Positions 1 through 5,866 of a DNA stretch of 11,496 nucleotides are shown here, one piece after another. Position numbers and translations under genes: made by a program. This stretch comes from Leptolyngbyaceae cyanobacterium M65_K2018_010 (GTDB lineage Bacteria; Cyanobacteriota; Cyanobacteriia; Phormidesmidales; Phormidesmidaceae): positions 1 through 11,496 of the forward strand of contig DVEE01000150.1 of assembly GCA_015295885.1 (NCBI GenBank). The letters are read 5' to 3'. Position 1 is the stretch's first letter. Every line of letters starts with the position of its first letter. The notes under the pieces were generated by a model. It saw only the letters and a list, made by a program, of their open reading frames with translations, made no database searches and had not been told where the DNA came from.

Positions 1-1
1 G

Positions 2-1570
2 GTGAGTCAACGTCCGACGGAGTCCCTCAACCCCAAGTTGCCAACCGGCGAAATTGAAATCTATGCCGACTCCATCGAGCTGTTGAATGGGGTGCGCAAG
101 CCTTTGCCCTTTCAGGTTTCCACCGCCGACTCAGAAACCGTGCGGGAAGACCTGCGGCTGCGCTACCGCTACCTGGATCTACGGCGAGAGCGGATGGCGA
201 ACAATCTGCAAATTCGCCACCGGGTGATCCAGGCCATCCGGCGTTTCCTGGAAGATCAGGAAGGTTTTATTGAAGTCGAAACCCCTATCCTGACCCGTTC
301 TACGCCAGAAGGAGCCCGGGATTATCTGGTGCCTTCTCGGGTTAACCCCGGCGAGTGGTACGCTCTGCCCCAGTCTCCCCAACTGTTTAAGCAGCTGCTG
401 ATGGTGGCCGGGGTAGACCGCTACTACCAAATCGCCCGCTGCTTTCGGGATGAGGATCTGCGAGCCGATCGCCAGCCTGAGTTCACCCAGCTGGATATGG
501 AAATGAGCTTCATGACCCAGGATGAAGTGTTGGCCCTGAACGAAGCCCTGGTGGCTCACATTTTCAAAACGGTCCAGGGGGTTACTATTCCCCGGCCTTT
601 TCCCCGCCTTACCTACGCCGAAGCGATGGATCGCTACGGCAGTGACAAACCCGATACCCGCTACGGCCTGGAATTGGTGGAGGTCTCCGATTTAGTCCAA
701 GATTCAGGTTTCAAGGTCTTCTCTGCCGCCGTGGCCGAGGGTGGCATTGTCAAAGTACTGCCGATTCCCGCTGGCAACGATCAAATTTCTAACGTGCGGA
801 TCAAGCCCGGTGGCGATCTGTTTAAGATTGCCGCTGAGGCCGGTGCCAAGGGATTGGCCTACATTCGAGTCAGGGCCGATGGGGCGGTGGATACGATTGG
901 GGCGATTAAGGATAATCTGGCTCCCGAAAGGCTCCAGGAATTGCTACACCGCACGGGTGCTCAGGAGGGCCACCTGCTGCTGTTTGGGGCCGGACCAACG
1001 GCGATCGTCAATGCCACCTTGGATCGAGTCCGACAGGCGATCGCCCGGGAAATGCACCTGATTCCCCCGGACAGCCTAAACCTGCTCTGGGTGACGGACT
1101 TCCCCATGTTTGAGTGGAATGCCGATGAGCAGCGTCTGGAGGCCCTGCACCACCCCTTTACGGCCCCCCACCCGGATGACATCGACGACCTGAAAACGGC
1201 CCGGGCTGTGGCCTACGATCTGGTACTGAACGGCTACGAAATTGGCGGCGGTAGCCTGCGCATTTACCAGCCCGAGGTGCAGCAACAGGTATTTGAAACC
1301 ATTGGGCTGTCTGCCGAGGCCGCCCAGGATAAGTTTGGCTTTTTGCTAGAAGCCTTTGAGTATGGCACTCCGCCCCACGGCGGTATTGCCTACGGGCTCG
1401 ATCGCCTGGTGATGCTCATGGCTGGGGAAGAGTCCATCCGCGATGCGATCGCTTTCCCCAAAACCCAGCAGGCCCGCTGTCTGCTCACCCAGGCTCCCTC
1501 CAGGGTAGAAGCCAGCCAACTCAAGGAACTCTACGTGGCTTCCACCTACGATCCCGAGGAGTCAGAGTAA
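2..1570 (+). CDS. aspS: Aspartyl-tRNA synthetase, 3' part (5' end outside window)
   Basis: This cytosolic class IIb synthetase charges tRNA with aspartate using ATP. The visible 522 residues hold the catalytic domain. Motif 2 (FRDEDLRADRQPEFTQLD) begins at residue 148 of the visible part, and motif 3 (GLDR, residues 465-468) lies in GGIAYGLDRLVMLMAG. The roughly 200-300 region between the motifs fits the GAD insertion of bacterial-type AspRS. Full-length bacterial AspRS is near 590 residues. About 70-75 N-terminal residues, most of the OB-fold anticodon-binding domain, are therefore missing. The GTG at base 2 is an internal valine: the text Val-Ser-Gln-Arg-Pro-Thr follows an expected Gly-Arg in the family. 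The gene ends in TAA and converges on the minus-strand TMEM14-like gene 60 bases away. Whether the enzyme discriminates Asp from Asn tRNA cannot be judged without the N-terminal domain. Identification is secure. Confidence 0.97.
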   Translation: MSQRPTESLNPKLPTGEIEIYADSIELLNGVRKPLPFQVSTADSETVREDLRLRYRYLDLRRERMANNLQIRHRVIQAIRRFLEDQEGFIEVETPILTRSTPEGARDYLVPSRVNPGEWYALPQSPQLFKQLLMVAGVDRYYQIARCFRDEDLRADRQPEFTQLDMEMSFMTQDEVLALNEALVAHIFKTVQGVTIPRPFPRLTYAEAMDRYGSDKPDTRYGLELVEVSDLVQDSGFKVFSAAVAEGGIVKVLPIPAGNDQISNVRIKPGGDLFKIAAEAGAKGLAYIRVRADGAVDTIGAIKDNLAPERLQELLHRTGAQEGHLLLFGAGPTAIVNATLDRVRQAIAREMHLIPPDSLNLLWVTDFPMFEWNADEQRLEALHHPFTAPHPDDIDDLKTARAVAYDLVLNGYEIGGGSLRIYQPEVQQQVFETIGLSAEAAQDKFGFLLEAFEYGTPPHGGIAYGLDRLVMLMAGEESIRDAIAFPKTQQARCLLTQAPSRVEASQLKELYVASTYDPEESE

Positions 1571-1630
1571 GCCAGCCCAGGCAGCCGCAGGAACTCTTCT
1601 CCGGGCGGTCGTTTAACCGGGTGGATGCCA

Positions 1631-1957
1631 CTAATTTCTTCCCGCCATCAACGCCATCACCATGGCCACCGATGCCAATACCCCCAAGCCAGCCATGGGC
1701 AAGGCCGGCCTGGCCTGGCGTGTCTGTTGCCAGCGCCGCAAAAACACAATCACCAGCGCTAGGCTGACCCCCAGAGCTAACCCCGCCCCCGCCGGGAGTC
1801 CCTGTTGCCAGAGCCAGGCCCCAAGGAGTAATAGGGCCCCGCTCACCAGTCCACTGATCAGAGAGGCCTGGCTACGGGCCTGGGCATAGCCCAGGATCCC
1901 GCCCAGAATCGCCAAGACCCCGTAGGCGATCGCACTGCCAATTCCCAGTTGCATCAT
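1631..1957 (-). CDS. TMEM14-family small membrane protein
   Basis: This is a 108-residue, very hydrophobic protein with four predicted membrane segments, at about residues 4-24, 32-50, 54-72 and 84-106. A short basic linker (RRWQQTRQAR) lies between segments three and four. The GGILGY motif in helix 1, followed by SLISGLVSG, is typical of the TMEM14 family (Pfam Tmemb_14). That family includes plastid FAX proteins linked to fatty-acid export and mitochondrial TMEM14 proteins; bacterial members are mostly uncharacterised, so lipid-related transport is inference. I chose the tandem ATG pair at 1957/1954 as start because the family begins right at helix 1. The frame stays open to 2260, but the upstream 101 residues are low-complexity and unlike the family. 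No clear Shine-Dalgarno is visible. It lies 386 bases downstream of psaK on the same strand and ends tail-to-tail with aspS. Confidence 0.85.
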   Translation of the reverse strand: MMQLGIGSAIAYGVLAILGGILGYAQARSQASLISGLVSGALLLLGAWLWQQGLPAGAGLALGVSLALVIVFLRRWQQTRQARPALPMAGLGVLASVAMVMALMAGRN

Positions 1958-2068
1958 GCCTGAATTTGTATAAAGCAATGGCACTGGCCAGCTAGCTGAG
2001 AACCAGGTTGACCGATCCATCAGCGATCCACCCACAAGTCTAGGATGACTCCCTGGCTTGCCATTCTC

Positions 2069-2101
2069 CTGGATCATGACTGGATGATGACTGGATGATG
2101 A
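2069..2101. repeat. 11-bp tandem repeat, three copies
   Basis: CTGGATCATGA (2069-2079) is followed directly by two exact copies of CTGGATGATGA (2080-2090 and 2091-2101). The first copy differs at one base. The period is 11, so this is not the heptanucleotide STRR class known from filamentous cyanobacteria. It sits in a non-coding stretch and looks like replication slippage. No function is suggested. Confidence 0.85.
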
Positions 2102-2282
2102 CCCAGGCTCTATGCTCATCGCCGGATCCATGGGAGAAACCACCCCGTCCTGCCCCCGGGGTGGCCCTGAAACTAGGTGGTGCAGGTTAGTCCGCCAGCC
2201 GGTGCTCCTATCTAGGGTTACCGCCCAAGCTAGCACCGATGCTAGTCGAACCGATGACATCGAAGGCGGTTCAACCCAGTGA

Positions 2283-2331
2283 CCCCAGGCGGAAGGGCGG
2301 CCCGAAGGGTGATCCCGCCGTTCGCCTGGGG
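2283..2331 (-). terminator. Candidate 3' stem-loop of psaK
   Basis: CCCCAGGCG (2283-2291) pairs with CGCCTGGGG (2323-2331). The stem is extended by GGCGG (2296-2300) with CCGCC (2315-2319), and a further CCC/GGG mini-stem can form in the loop (2301-2309). On the minus strand this structure starts 12 bases after the psaK stop, the right place for a terminator or an RNA-stabilising 3' stem. No T-run follows on the minus strand, so it is not a classical intrinsic terminator. The pairing is seen; the function is inferred. Confidence 0.5.
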
Positions 2332-2343
2332 CTGGAAGCGGCT

Positions 2344-2604
2344 TTACAGGGCGCCCAGGTTTGCCAGGCCTAAAATGACACCGGCGCCTAGGAGATGACC
2401 CAAGCTAGCGGTACCGATCACGGCGGGCAGTCCAAAACCCCCAAATAGATTGGGCGAAGGCATAGCGGGGCCCGCATTGGGATATTTGATAGTGAACTTA
2501 CCGATCGCAATGGCCACAATATTGCACAGGATCATCACCACGGCCACCTTTGGGCTCCACTCTAGGGTAGTGGGAACAGCCGCCAAAATGGGTAAGAATG
2601 CCAA
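2344..2604 (-). CDS. psaK: Photosystem I reaction centre subunit PsaK
   Basis: PsaK is a small two-helix subunit at the edge of the photosystem I complex in the thylakoid membrane. It binds antenna chlorophylls and is involved in antenna attachment and state transitions. The 86-residue product carries the family's two helices, WSPKVAVVMILCNIVAIAIGKF near the N-terminus and GHLLGAGVILGLANLGAL at the C-terminus. A short loop with PSPNLFGGFGLPAVIGTAS joins them. Length and sequence agree well with cyanobacterial PsaK of about 86 residues. The start is TTG at 2604: GGAGGT lies six bases upstream, and this start gives an N-terminus (AFLPILAAVPTTLEWSP) matching the family. A GTG at 2649 would add 15 unlikely residues and place the Shine-Dalgarno inside the gene. 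The gene is divergent from the 2806 gene and is followed by a strong hairpin. Confidence 0.93.
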   Translation of the reverse strand: MAFLPILAAVPTTLEWSPKVAVVMILCNIVAIAIGKFTIKYPNAGPAMPSPNLFGGFGLPAVIGTASLGHLLGAGVILGLANLGAL

Positions 2605-2610
2605 GGTACA

Positions 2611-2616
2611 ACCTCC
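2611..2616 (-). promoter_or_regulatory. Shine-Dalgarno that fixes the psaK TTG start
   Basis: On the minus strand GGAGGT is followed by six bases (TGTACC) and then TTG. It is the strongest ribosome-binding site in the window and the spacing is optimal. No ATG in this frame lies nearby, so the site argues for TTG initiation of psaK. Confidence 0.8.
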
Positions 2617-2805
2617 AAAAAATACCTTTAGAAAGACTGAGGCGATCACCCTGGGGCTGGGGGCCCAGGCGTAGGGGTATGATTAGCCCCGAACGCCATT
2701 CCATCAGGGAAAATGCCCGCTAGGGTTACTTTTCCATGAGCCTGTTGATTTCGGCTGAGGGCTGTTGCAAGAATTTACAATCTGGGAGAGAGGAACTTTA
2801 ACGCT
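2617..2805. promoter_or_regulatory. Divergent control region between psaK and the 2806 gene
   Basis: This stretch must hold the promoters of psaK (leftward) and of the unknown gene at 2806 (rightward), but no convincing -35/-10 pair stands out for either. On the psaK side a 6-bp stem, CCTGGG (2650-2655) with CCCAGG (2664-2669), would fall in the leader about 45-65 bases before the start. On the other side, GAGAGAGGAA (2786-2795) ends 10 bases before the ATG at 2806 and is its likely ribosome-binding site. TTTACAAT (2774-2781) matches one half of an HLR1 (RpaB) site, but no second half follows. Confidence 0.4.
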
Positions 2806-3234
2806 ATGGAACGCGCATTAACCTGGTTGCCGCTGCTGGGCACATTTATATGGTTAGCCTGGGCGGGCTGGAATGAGTATCAAAAGGTCCAAACCTACGA
2901 AACCTGGGCTACCGACTTCGACCGCAGCAAATACGATATTCGGGCCGTCCTCGGCCAAAAGGGCACCACCCTGACCTGGGGTAAGCCGAGCCGCCAAGGC
3001 CCCATTGAATTAGTCAGTCTCTCCCTCGATCAGATCGATCGGATTGATCTGCAGGTCAATGGCTACTCGGTTGAGCCGAAAAGCTTTGTCAAGCGCGGGC
3101 AGACTATCGAGATTGTGCTGACCTCAACGGCGGGGCAACTCTACCGGATCCCCTTTATTGAGTTCCCCATGGCCCAACAGTGGGAAAAGGCGTTGCAGGA
3201 TGCTTGGCAGGCGCTAAAATCGGCATCAATCTAA
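2806..3234 (+). CDS. Membrane-anchored protein of unknown function
   Basis: I do not recognise this 142-residue protein. One hydrophobic segment near the N-terminus (about residues 5-22, rich in Trp and Leu) looks like an uncleaved membrane anchor. Residues 40-140 form a soluble domain with alternating hydrophobic strands (GTTLTWGK, IELVSLSLDQIDRIDLQVNG, QTIEIVLTSTAGQLYRIPF) and an amphipathic C-terminal helix (QQWEKALQDAWQALKS). The pattern suggests a small beta-sheet domain, perhaps PH-like, closed by a helix; this is inference from hydrophobic periodicity only. The ATG at 2806 is preceded by an AG-rich ribosome-binding site. No conserved cysteines or metal-binding motifs are visible. It lies on the same strand as ftsQ, 115 bases upstream, so a shared transcript is possible but not shown. 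Confidence 0.8.
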   Translation: MERALTWLPLLGTFIWLAWAGWNEYQKVQTYETWATDFDRSKYDIRAVLGQKGTTLTWGKPSRQGPIELVSLSLDQIDRIDLQVNGYSVEPKSFVKRGQTIEIVLTSTAGQLYRIPFIEFPMAQQWEKALQDAWQALKSASI

Positions 3235-3252
3235 GGCCTGGCTAAGGCCTGG
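3231..3252. repeat. Perfect 11-bp tandem duplication over a stop codon
   Basis: CTAAGGCCTGG occurs twice with no gap, at 3231-3241 and 3242-3252. The first copy contains the TAA stop of the upstream gene (3232-3234). Just downstream CAGGGCTCA is also repeated (3273-3281 and 3285-3293). The spacer before ftsQ thus seems to have grown by short duplications. Confidence 0.85.
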
Positions 3253-3349
3253 TCTCCGTTGCCTGGGTTGTTCAGGGCTCATGCCAGGGCTCAGCCCCAT
3301 CCGCACATCCTACCCCCCGTTGCTCCAAGGTGGGTTCCTACCTTTTGCT

Positions 3350-4210
3350 ATGACAGACGTTTCTTCGGTTTCTCGCGATCAGTTGCAATCTCGTCGGCAG
3401 GTGTTGAGACGGCAGCGGCGGCGGCACATTGGCCAGTCTCTCTGGCGCTTCTTAGCGCTATCGGGATTAACCGCCATCGTTTTTTGGGGCTTCACCCGGC
3501 CCATCTGGCTGCTCCAGAGCCCTCGACAGATCCAGGTCACGGGCAACCACTGGCTGAGTACGACCACTGTGCAGGAGTTAATTCCCCTGGATTACCCCCA
3601 ATCCTTGTTTCAGGTTGAACCGGAAGTCATTGCCAACCAGTTGCGTCAGCGAGCCCCCCTGGTCTCCGCCGAGGTTACCCGCCAGTTTTTACCGCCCCGC
3701 CTGAAGGTCAAGGTGCAGGAGCGGGTGCCCGTCGCGGTGGTTCTGTCGCCTGGGGATAGCGATCGCCCTGGGGAGACCCAGTTTTTGCCGACGGGGCTGA
3801 TTGATGCCCAGGGGGCCTGGATGCCCAAATCCAGTTTTGGCCTCTCAGAAGCCTCTGCCCAACTGCCTACTCTCCGCCTGCGGGGGCTGCAACCCCAGTA
3901 CCAGCGCTATTGGCCCCAGGTCTACGAAACTATTCGCACTAGCCCGGTCGAAATTCGAGAGATCGACTGGCACGACCCCAGCAACTTGGTTTTGCACACC
4001 GACCTGGGGGTGGTCTACCTGGGCGCCTACACCCCCGACCTGGAGCAGCAGTTAGCCACCCTAGACCGCATGCGTAACCTGCCCGAACAGTTGGGTGGCT
4101 CCCAGGTGGCCCACATTGACCTCAGCAACCCCGCCAGTCCCTCGGTGGCCATTGTGGGGGCCGACAGTGACCCGGCGGCTCCAGAGGATGCGACCGCGCC
4201 GTCACCCTAG
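3350..4210 (+). CDS. ftsQ: Cell division protein FtsQ (DivIB)
   Basis: FtsQ is a bitopic divisome protein that links early ring components to the septal peptidoglycan machinery. The 286-residue product has an Arg-rich cytoplasmic tail (residues 9-26, with RRQVLRRQRRR). One membrane helix follows at about 31-55. A POTRA domain at about 60-132 starts with IQVTGNHWLSTTTVQE and ends with PPRLKVKVQERVPVAVVL. The periplasmic beta domain extends to about 270, followed by a short Ala/Pro/Asp-rich tail. I chose ATG 3350 (MTDVSS) because the protein then begins with the expected basic tail. An in-frame ATG at 3281 would add 23 Pro-rich residues and has no better ribosome site; AAGGTGG at 3327-3333 is the closest purine tract to 3350. 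Its position directly before ftsZ is the usual cyanobacterial arrangement and supports the call. Confidence 0.92.
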   Translation: MTDVSSVSRDQLQSRRQVLRRQRRRHIGQSLWRFLALSGLTAIVFWGFTRPIWLLQSPRQIQVTGNHWLSTTTVQELIPLDYPQSLFQVEPEVIANQLRQRAPLVSAEVTRQFLPPRLKVKVQERVPVAVVLSPGDSDRPGETQFLPTGLIDAQGAWMPKSSFGLSEASAQLPTLRLRGLQPQYQRYWPQVYETIRTSPVEIREIDWHDPSNLVLHTDLGVVYLGAYTPDLEQQLATLDRMRNLPEQLGGSQVAHIDLSNPASPSVAIVGADSDPAAPEDATAPSP

Positions 4211-4353
4211 GCGCAAGCCACCGCCCTCTGTCCCCAGGGCTGGCTAAACCCCAGCCTGAATTCTAGCCTCCGTGAAATTACTTTTCTCACCTTCCGTAAA
4301 TTCCCCGAGAAATGGGTTGTCATACCCCTAGTCGCCAAATCTAAAACAGGTAA

Positions 4354-4359
4354 TATACT
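4354..4359 (+). promoter_or_regulatory. Candidate -10 hexamer for ftsZ
   Basis: TATACT matches the TATAAT consensus at five of six positions, within the AT-rich GGTAATATACTG. No good -35 lies 16-18 bases upstream. If used, transcription would start near 4366 and give a leader of about 190 bases carrying the inverted repeats below. Confidence 0.3.
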
Positions 4360-4360
4360 G

Positions 4361-4428
4361 AACCCCAACTCGCGCCCACGGCTGCGGAAGACAGACCAAT
4401 TATTTTTCCGAAGGGTTTTATTGGGGTT
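4361..4428 (+). repeat. Nested inverted repeats in the ftsZ leader
   Basis: AACCCCAA (4361-4368) is the exact complement of TTGGGGTT (4421-4428). Inside it CGGAA (4385-4389) pairs with TTCCG (4406-4410). A competing pairing is CCAAT (4396-4400) with ATTGG (4420-4424), which would break the outer arm. The complementarity is seen; whether it acts as DNA or RNA structure is unknown. Confidence 0.5.
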
Positions 4429-4522
4429 GACCTATCAGTTCTTTGCTAGGTTTGGTGTTTTCCGCAGAAGTAATCTATAGTTGTCTAGAATCGGCGGGGT
4501 TTTGTAAATCAAGCGATCAATG

Positions 4523-4536
4523 GTATCGTTCAGTAC
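4523..4536 (+). promoter_or_regulatory. GTA-N8-TAC palindrome, possible NtcA site
   Basis: GTATCGTTCAGTAC fits the NtcA consensus exactly and extends to GGTA-N8-TACC. It ends 17 bases before the ATG at 4554. No TAN3T box lies at the usual 20-24 base distance (TATGAT at 4553 is 16 away), so a classical activating site is doubtful. Such a motif is expected about three times by chance in a window this size. Confidence 0.3.
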
Positions 4537-4553
4537 CTGTCTTCAACCTGTCT

Positions 4554-5864
4554 ATGATTTGGCCCTCTATGTGTTCTGGCGACTCCTCTGAAAACGGTAT
4601 TACTGCTGACCACAGCTCCGCTGATTCCTCTAACCTGCACCTCTCAGCGCATGCTCGGTCTGAGGCGGCTGTGGGTGATCCGTTTAGCCTCAATGGACTC
4701 AATCCCAATCACCCCCACGATGCTAAAGTTATGCCCGGAGATACGCTGAACCACAATAGCCCAGTGCCTAGTAGCGTTGCCCGCATCAAAGTTATTGGCG
4801 TTGGCGGTGGCGGCTGCAATGCCGTCAATCGCATGATCCATAGCGGTCTGGCGGGGATTGAGTTTTGGTCCGTCAATACCGATGCCCAAGCCCTGGATAA
4901 CTCAGCGATTTCCAATACGCTACACATTGGTCAGAAGTTGACCCGCGGCCTGGGAGCCGGGGGTAACCCTGCGATTGGGCAAAAAGCGGCGGAAGAATCC
5001 AGAGAAGAGATCGCCGCCGCCCTGGAGGAGGCGGATCTGGTCTTTATCACCGCTGGCATGGGAGGGGGGACAGGTACCGGAGCGGCTCCCATTGTGGCGG
5101 AGGTGGCCAAGGAAGCCGGAGCGCTAACGGTAGGGGTGGTGACCCGCCCCTTTACCTTTGAGGGGCGGCGGCGGATGAACCAGGCCGATGAAGGCATTGC
5201 GGCCCTGCAGGGACGAGTAGATACCCTGATTGTGATTCCCAACGACAAGTTGTTAGCGGTCATCTCTGAACAAACCCCGGTGCAGGAGGCCTTCCGCGCC
5301 GCCGACGATATTCTGCGGCAGGGGGTGCAGGGCATTTCCGATATCATTACCATTCCAGGTTTGGTGAACGTAGACTTCGCCGACGTGCGGGCCGTGATGG
5401 CCGATGCCGGTACGGCCCTGATGGGGATTGGGGTCGGGTCAGGTAAGTCGCGGGCCCGGGAAGCGGCGATCGCAGCTATTTCCTCTCCGCTGCTGGAAGC
5501 CTCCATTGACGGTGCCTCCGGGGCAGTCTTTAACGTTACCGGTGGAAGTGATCTGACTCTCCACGAGGTCAATGCGGCGGCGGAGATCATCTACGAAGGG
5601 GTAGACCCCAACGCCAACATCATTTTTGGAGCGGTGATCGACGAACGACTGCAAGGGGAAGTCAGAATTACGGTCATTGCCACGGGCTTTAATAGTCGTT
5701 CTGGCACCCAGACTGAGGTCGAGGCGACTCGGGTGACTCCCTTTAAGCGCTCCCTCAGCACCCCCTCCTCGGCCACGGCCCCCAGCAGTAGTGGTGCCAG
5801 TGGGTTAGGGATGGGTTTGGACATTCCTGAGTTCTTGCAACGCCGCCGTCCTGACAACCGCTAG
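4554..5864 (+). CDS. ftsZ: Cell division GTPase FtsZ
   Basis: FtsZ is the tubulin-like GTPase that polymerises into the Z-ring at midcell. With the ATG at 4554 the product is 436 residues. A variable N-terminal extension of about 74 residues precedes VARIKVIGVGGGGCNAVNRM. The tubulin signature GGGTGTG is at 170-176, and the T7 loop NVDFADVR, which completes the partner's GTPase site, is at 272-279. A short Ser/Thr-rich linker leads to the conserved C-terminal peptide LDIPEFLQRRR. The extension and this peptide are typical of cyanobacterial FtsZ. The start is uncertain. ATG 4569 is nearly as good, the frame is open to a TTG at 4443, and none has a clear Shine-Dalgarno. Alignment to Anabaena-type FtsZ from memory (about 63 residues before the core) favours 4554 or 4569. 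The gene follows ftsQ and ends two bases before thiD. Confidence 0.97.
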   Translation: MIWPSMCSGDSSENGITADHSSADSSNLHLSAHARSEAAVGDPFSLNGLNPNHPHDAKVMPGDTLNHNSPVPSSVARIKVIGVGGGGCNAVNRMIHSGLAGIEFWSVNTDAQALDNSAISNTLHIGQKLTRGLGAGGNPAIGQKAAEESREEIAAALEEADLVFITAGMGGGTGTGAAPIVAEVAKEAGALTVGVVTRPFTFEGRRRMNQADEGIAALQGRVDTLIVIPNDKLLAVISEQTPVQEAFRAADDILRQGVQGISDIITIPGLVNVDFADVRAVMADAGTALMGIGVGSGKSRAREAAIAAISSPLLEASIDGASGAVFNVTGGSDLTLHEVNAAAEIIYEGVDPNANIIFGAVIDERLQGEVRITVIATGFNSRSGTQTEVEATRVTPFKRSLSTPSSATAPSSSGASGLGMGLDIPEFLQRRRPDNR

Positions 5865-5866
5865 CT

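Larger units (their letters stand above)
1958..2343. other. Intergenic region between TMEM14-like gene and psaK
   Basis: These 386 bases carry no gene I can support. They contain an 11-bp tandem repeat (2069-2101) and a GC-rich hairpin beside the psaK stop (2283-2331). The part next to the TMEM14-like gene reads, on the minus strand, GCTTTATACAAAT about 20 bases before the ATG pair. This is the only AT-rich stretch nearby and a weak -10 candidate (TATACA). The minus-strand reading frame through this region continues into the TMEM14-like gene without a stop from 2260, but its composition (runs of Ser, Pro, Gly and His) does not look like protein. Confidence 0.6.
4211..4553 (+). promoter_or_regulatory. 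ftsQ-ftsZ intergenic region, leader of ftsZ
   Basis: This region holds no gene but several candidate signals. A small stem (GGCTGG 4238-4243 with CCAGCC 4251-4256) lies soon after the ftsQ stop and lacks a T-run. TTGTCA (4317-4322) resembles a -35 box, but the best -10, TATACT (4354-4359), is 31 bases away and so not paired with it. A second possible -10, TATAGT (4476-4481), has TTGGTG 18 bases upstream. Nested inverted repeats (4361-4428) and a GTA-N8-TAC palindrome (4523-4536) follow. The frame of ftsZ is open back to a TTG at 4443, so the last part could be coding if that start were used. Confidence 0.5.

Noticed and set aside
2..4. GTG at base 2 as the aspS start
   Set aside because: It falls inside the conserved OB-fold region of AspRS; the true start lies upstream of the window.
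1571..1630. Intrinsic terminator between the convergent aspS and TMEM14-like genes
   Set aside because: Only a four-base stem (CGGT/ACCG) is visible around 1607-1620, with no T-run. I do not call it.
1958..2260. N-terminal 101-residue extension of the TMEM14-like reading frame
   Set aside because: The extension is Ser/Gly/Pro-rich, covers the 11-bp tandem repeat, and TMEM14 proteins normally start at helix 1, which follows the ATG pair at 1957.
2774..2781. HLR1 (RpaB) site in the psaK divergent region
   Set aside because: TTTACAAT matches only one half-site, lies at the far end from psaK, and no second half follows at the required spacing.
3281..3349. Upstream ATG of ftsQ
   Set aside because: It would place a Pro-rich, non-basic stretch before the Arg-rich cytoplasmic tail, and it lies within the short direct repeats of the spacer.
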